A DNA stretch of 7,810 nucleotides from Alphaproteobacteria bacterium (GTDB lineage: Bacteria; Pseudomonadota; Alphaproteobacteria; SP197), in NCBI GenBank assembly GCA_022822575.1, contig JAJEBJ010000310.1, positions 1 to 7,810 on the forward strand, in the 5' to 3' direction. Below, in pieces: positions 6,649 through 7,810 of this stretch. The notes below the pieces were generated by a model, which had not been told where the DNA came from, did no database searches, and saw only the letters and a program-made list of their open reading frames with translations. The translations under genes were made by a program, and so were the position numbers. How positions within the stretch are numbered: the first letter of the stretch is position 1; each line of letters starts with the position of its first letter.

Positions 6649-7014
6649 TCAGGCAGCGCTGGAAACCGCCGTGCGGGCCTCGTCACACAACTTGCTAAAC
6701 GATGCGGGTTCCCGTGCCGCGAGGTCGGCCAGGATCTTGCGGTCAAGGTCGACTCCGGCAAGCTTGAGGCCGTGCATGAACTGCCCGTAGGTGAGGCCAT
6801 GCTGCCTCGCTCCGGCGTTGATGCGCTGGATCCACAGGCGGCGGAAATCGCGCTTGCGCGTACGGCGATCGCGGTAGGCGTACTGCAGTCCCTTTTCGAG
6901 GCGCATCAGGGCCACGGAGTAGCAGCTGTTGGCGCGACCCCGGTAGCCCCTGGTCTGCTTGAGAAGCTTCTTGTGACGTGCGTGGGACGTCGTTCCGCGT
7001 TTGACTCTTGCCAT
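6649..7014 (-). CDS. rplT: 50S ribosomal protein L20
   Basis: The 121-residue product is near the usual 115-120. L20 binds 23S rRNA early in large-subunit assembly. It opens with the canonical MARVKRGTTSHARHKKLLK, continues with GYRGRANSCY, then AYRDRRTRKRDFRRLWIQRI and NAGARQHGLTYGQFMHGLK, and ends in a less conserved helix with LADLAAREPASF. The basic N-terminal half is the rRNA-binding extension. ATG 7014 lies 27 nt after rpmI. No clear Shine-Dalgarno is seen (GGA lies about 15 nt upstream), so translation may depend on rpmI. In E. coli L20 represses rpmI-rplT translation through its mRNA; whether that occurs here is unknown. Confidence 0.98.
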   Translation of the reverse strand: MARVKRGTTSHARHKKLLKQTRGYRGRANSCYSVALMRLEKGLQYAYRDRRTRKRDFRRLWIQRINAGARQHGLTYGQFMHGLKLAGVDLDRKILADLAAREPASFSKLCDEARTAVSSAA

Positions 7015-7041
7015 CGTTCAACGTGTCCGGTCTGGTGTGTG

Positions 7042-7239
7042 TCAACCGCCGGCCAGCAGACGGCGGATCATCTTCGCGTCTGCCTGGCTTACCGCCGCCG
7101 TACCGCGCGTGGTCCTCAGGAACCTCTTCGTGCGTCGGCGCATGAAGTGGCGCTTGCCGGCATAGTTGCGGCGCAGCTTGCCGCTTCCGGTCGTCGAGAA
7201 CCGCTTCTTCACCGAACTTTTCGACTTGAGCTTCGGCAT
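7042..7239 (-). CDS. rpmI: 50S ribosomal protein L35
   Basis: It encodes 65 residues from ATG 7239 to TGA 7044-7042, the standard L35 size. L35 is a small, very basic large-subunit protein. The start MPKLKSKSSVKKRF is the family signature, followed by TGSGKLRRNYAGKRHF and a KRFLRTTRG segment with AKMIRRLL at the end. The frame is open upstream to another ATG at 7275, which would add 12 residues (MGVFPDEDRIGP). That ATG lies inside a palindrome and the added residues are foreign to the family, so I reject it. A GGA (7250-7248) lies 8 nt before the chosen ATG, in the loop of a small hairpin. The gene sits between infC and rplT, the classical order. Confidence 0.97.
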   Translation of the reverse strand: MPKLKSKSSVKKRFSTTGSGKLRRNYAGKRHFMRRRTKRFLRTTRGTAAVSQADAKMIRRLLAGG

Positions 7240-7241
7240 CG

Positions 7242-7254
7242 GACCAATCCGGTC
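7242..7254 (-). promoter_or_regulatory. Small hairpin presenting the rpmI ribosome binding site
   Basis: On the - strand GACC (7254-7251) can pair with GGTC (7245-7242) around loop GGATT, with the GGA core of the presumed Shine-Dalgarno in the loop. An alternative 4-bp pairing, CGGA with TCCG, would hide the same GGA. The stems are short, so this is only suggestive of initiation control. Confidence 0.3.
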
Positions 7255-7266
7255 TTCGTCAGGAAA

Positions 7267-7308
7267 CACCCCCATGGGGGAGTGCCGTCATACTCCCTGG
7301 CCCGGGGT
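7267..7308 (-). promoter_or_regulatory. Structured infC-rpmI intergenic RNA, candidate translational operator or terminator
   Basis: On the - strand GGGAGT (7297-7292) and ACTCCC (7283-7278) are a perfect 6-bp inverted repeat with an 8-nt loop. Around it, AATACCCC just upstream can pair with GGGGTGTT just downstream, giving a two-tier stem. A 12-bp palindrome, CCCCCATGGGGG (7269-7280), shares bases with the inner stem and offers a competing fold. The gap follows the infC stop and precedes rpmI, where E. coli carries the L20 translational operator. I see pairing only; regulation is inferred. Confidence 0.4.
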
Positions 7309-7321
7309 ATTGCAAGGGGCG

Positions 7322-7810
7322 CTACTTCGGTGCCATCACCATGATCATCTGGCGACCTTCCATGCGTGGCATCATCTCGATCTTGGCGAGTTCCTGCGCT
7401 TCGTCGTGGATGCGCTCGAGAAGGTTTCTGCCGATCTCCGGGTGGGCGAGTTCGCGGCCACGGAATCGTATGGTGACCTTCACCTTGTCCCCGTCACCGA
7501 TGAACCGGGCAAGTGCGCGCATCTTCACGCCGTAGTCGTGATCATCGATGTTGGGCCGCATCTTGATTTCCTTGACGTCGAAGGTCTTCTGGCGCTTGCG
7601 CGCCTCGTTGGCCTTCTTCTGCGCCTCGTACTTGTACTTCCCGTAATCGAGAAGCTTGCAGACCGGAGGATCGGCGTTGGGCGACACCTCGACGAGATCG
7701 AGGCCGGAATCCTCTGCGGCCCTCAGTGCTGCCTGGAGAGTGACGACGCCGACCTGCGCTCCATCGGCTGAAATCAGCCGGACGCTGGGTGCGTTGATGT
7801 CCTCGTTGGC
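7322..7810 (-). CDS. infC: Translation initiation factor IF-3, N-terminus cut by window edge
   Basis: The frame is open from the window edge to TAG 7324-7322, showing 162 residues; only roughly the first 10-20 are missing. IF-3 binds the 30S subunit, prevents early 50S joining and checks start codon pairing. The N-terminal domain shows NEDINAPSVRLISADGAQVG at visible residues 2-21, then AALRAAEDSGLDLVEVSPNA, and the domain border PPVCKLLDYGKYKYE. A lysine-rich linker (QKKANEARKRQK) follows. The C-terminal domain has KEIKMRPNIDDHDYGVKMR, KVTIRFRGRELAHPEIG and a closing MEGRQMIMVMAPK. The GTG at 7687 is an internal valine codon (EVSPNA), not a start. The true start codon, often a rare AUU in infC genes of other bacteria, is out of view. 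It heads the infC-rpmI-rplT group. Confidence 0.97.
   Translation of the reverse strand, partial: ANEDINAPSVRLISADGAQVGVVTLQAALRAAEDSGLDLVEVSPNADPPVCKLLDYGKYKYEAQKKANEARKRQKTFDVKEIKMRPNIDDHDYGVKMRALARFIGDGDKVKVTIRFRGRELAHPEIGRNLLERIHDEAQELAKIEMMPRMEGRQMIMVMAPK

Noticed and set aside
7240..7275. Upstream in-frame ATG extending rpmI by 12 residues
   Set aside because: L35 proteins start MPKLK; the extra residues do not fit the family and the ATG lies in the palindrome of the intergenic structure.

Overview
The window is a piece of a GC-rich bacterial chromosome, most likely from an alphaproteobacterium of Rhodospirillales-like type. This rests on the protein sequences of L20, PheS and EF-4, the GC-rich coding bias, and a polyamine-type ABC binding protein. 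The assignment is inference from sequence character, not from a search.

Layout, left to right. On the + strand, positions 1-228 hold the C-terminal end of a periplasmic polyamine-type (PotD-like) solute-binding protein, followed by a strong terminator hairpin at 255-283. A gap of about 300 bases follows, with one clear inverted repeat (420-451). Next is a small SnoaL/NTF2-fold protein (588-980, GTG start with a good ribosome binding site). The rest of the window is on the - strand and is translation-related. Read in the direction of transcription it runs infC (5' end cut by the window edge), rpmI, rplT, pheS, pheT, lepA and tRNA-Ser(GGA). The two halves converge in the 981-1110 spacer.

The - strand genes form a housekeeping cluster: initiation factor IF-3, ribosomal proteins L35 and L20, both subunits of phenylalanyl-tRNA synthetase, the ribosome-associated GTPase EF-4, and a serine tRNA. 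Spacings are 82, 27, 81, 31 and 3 nt from infC to lepA. The tRNA follows lepA by 52 nt and seems to have its own promoter. Candidate control points are a structured infC-rpmI gap and a 10-bp terminator-like hairpin between rplT and pheS.

The genes are conserved and ordinary. I see no defence system, mobile element, CRISPR array or biosynthetic cluster. What merits a second look is RNA structure in the intergenic gaps, the tight pheT-lepA junction, the unexplained inverted repeat, and the small NTF2-like gene of unknown substrate. Long open frames opposite lepA, pheT and pheS are read as GC-driven shadows.
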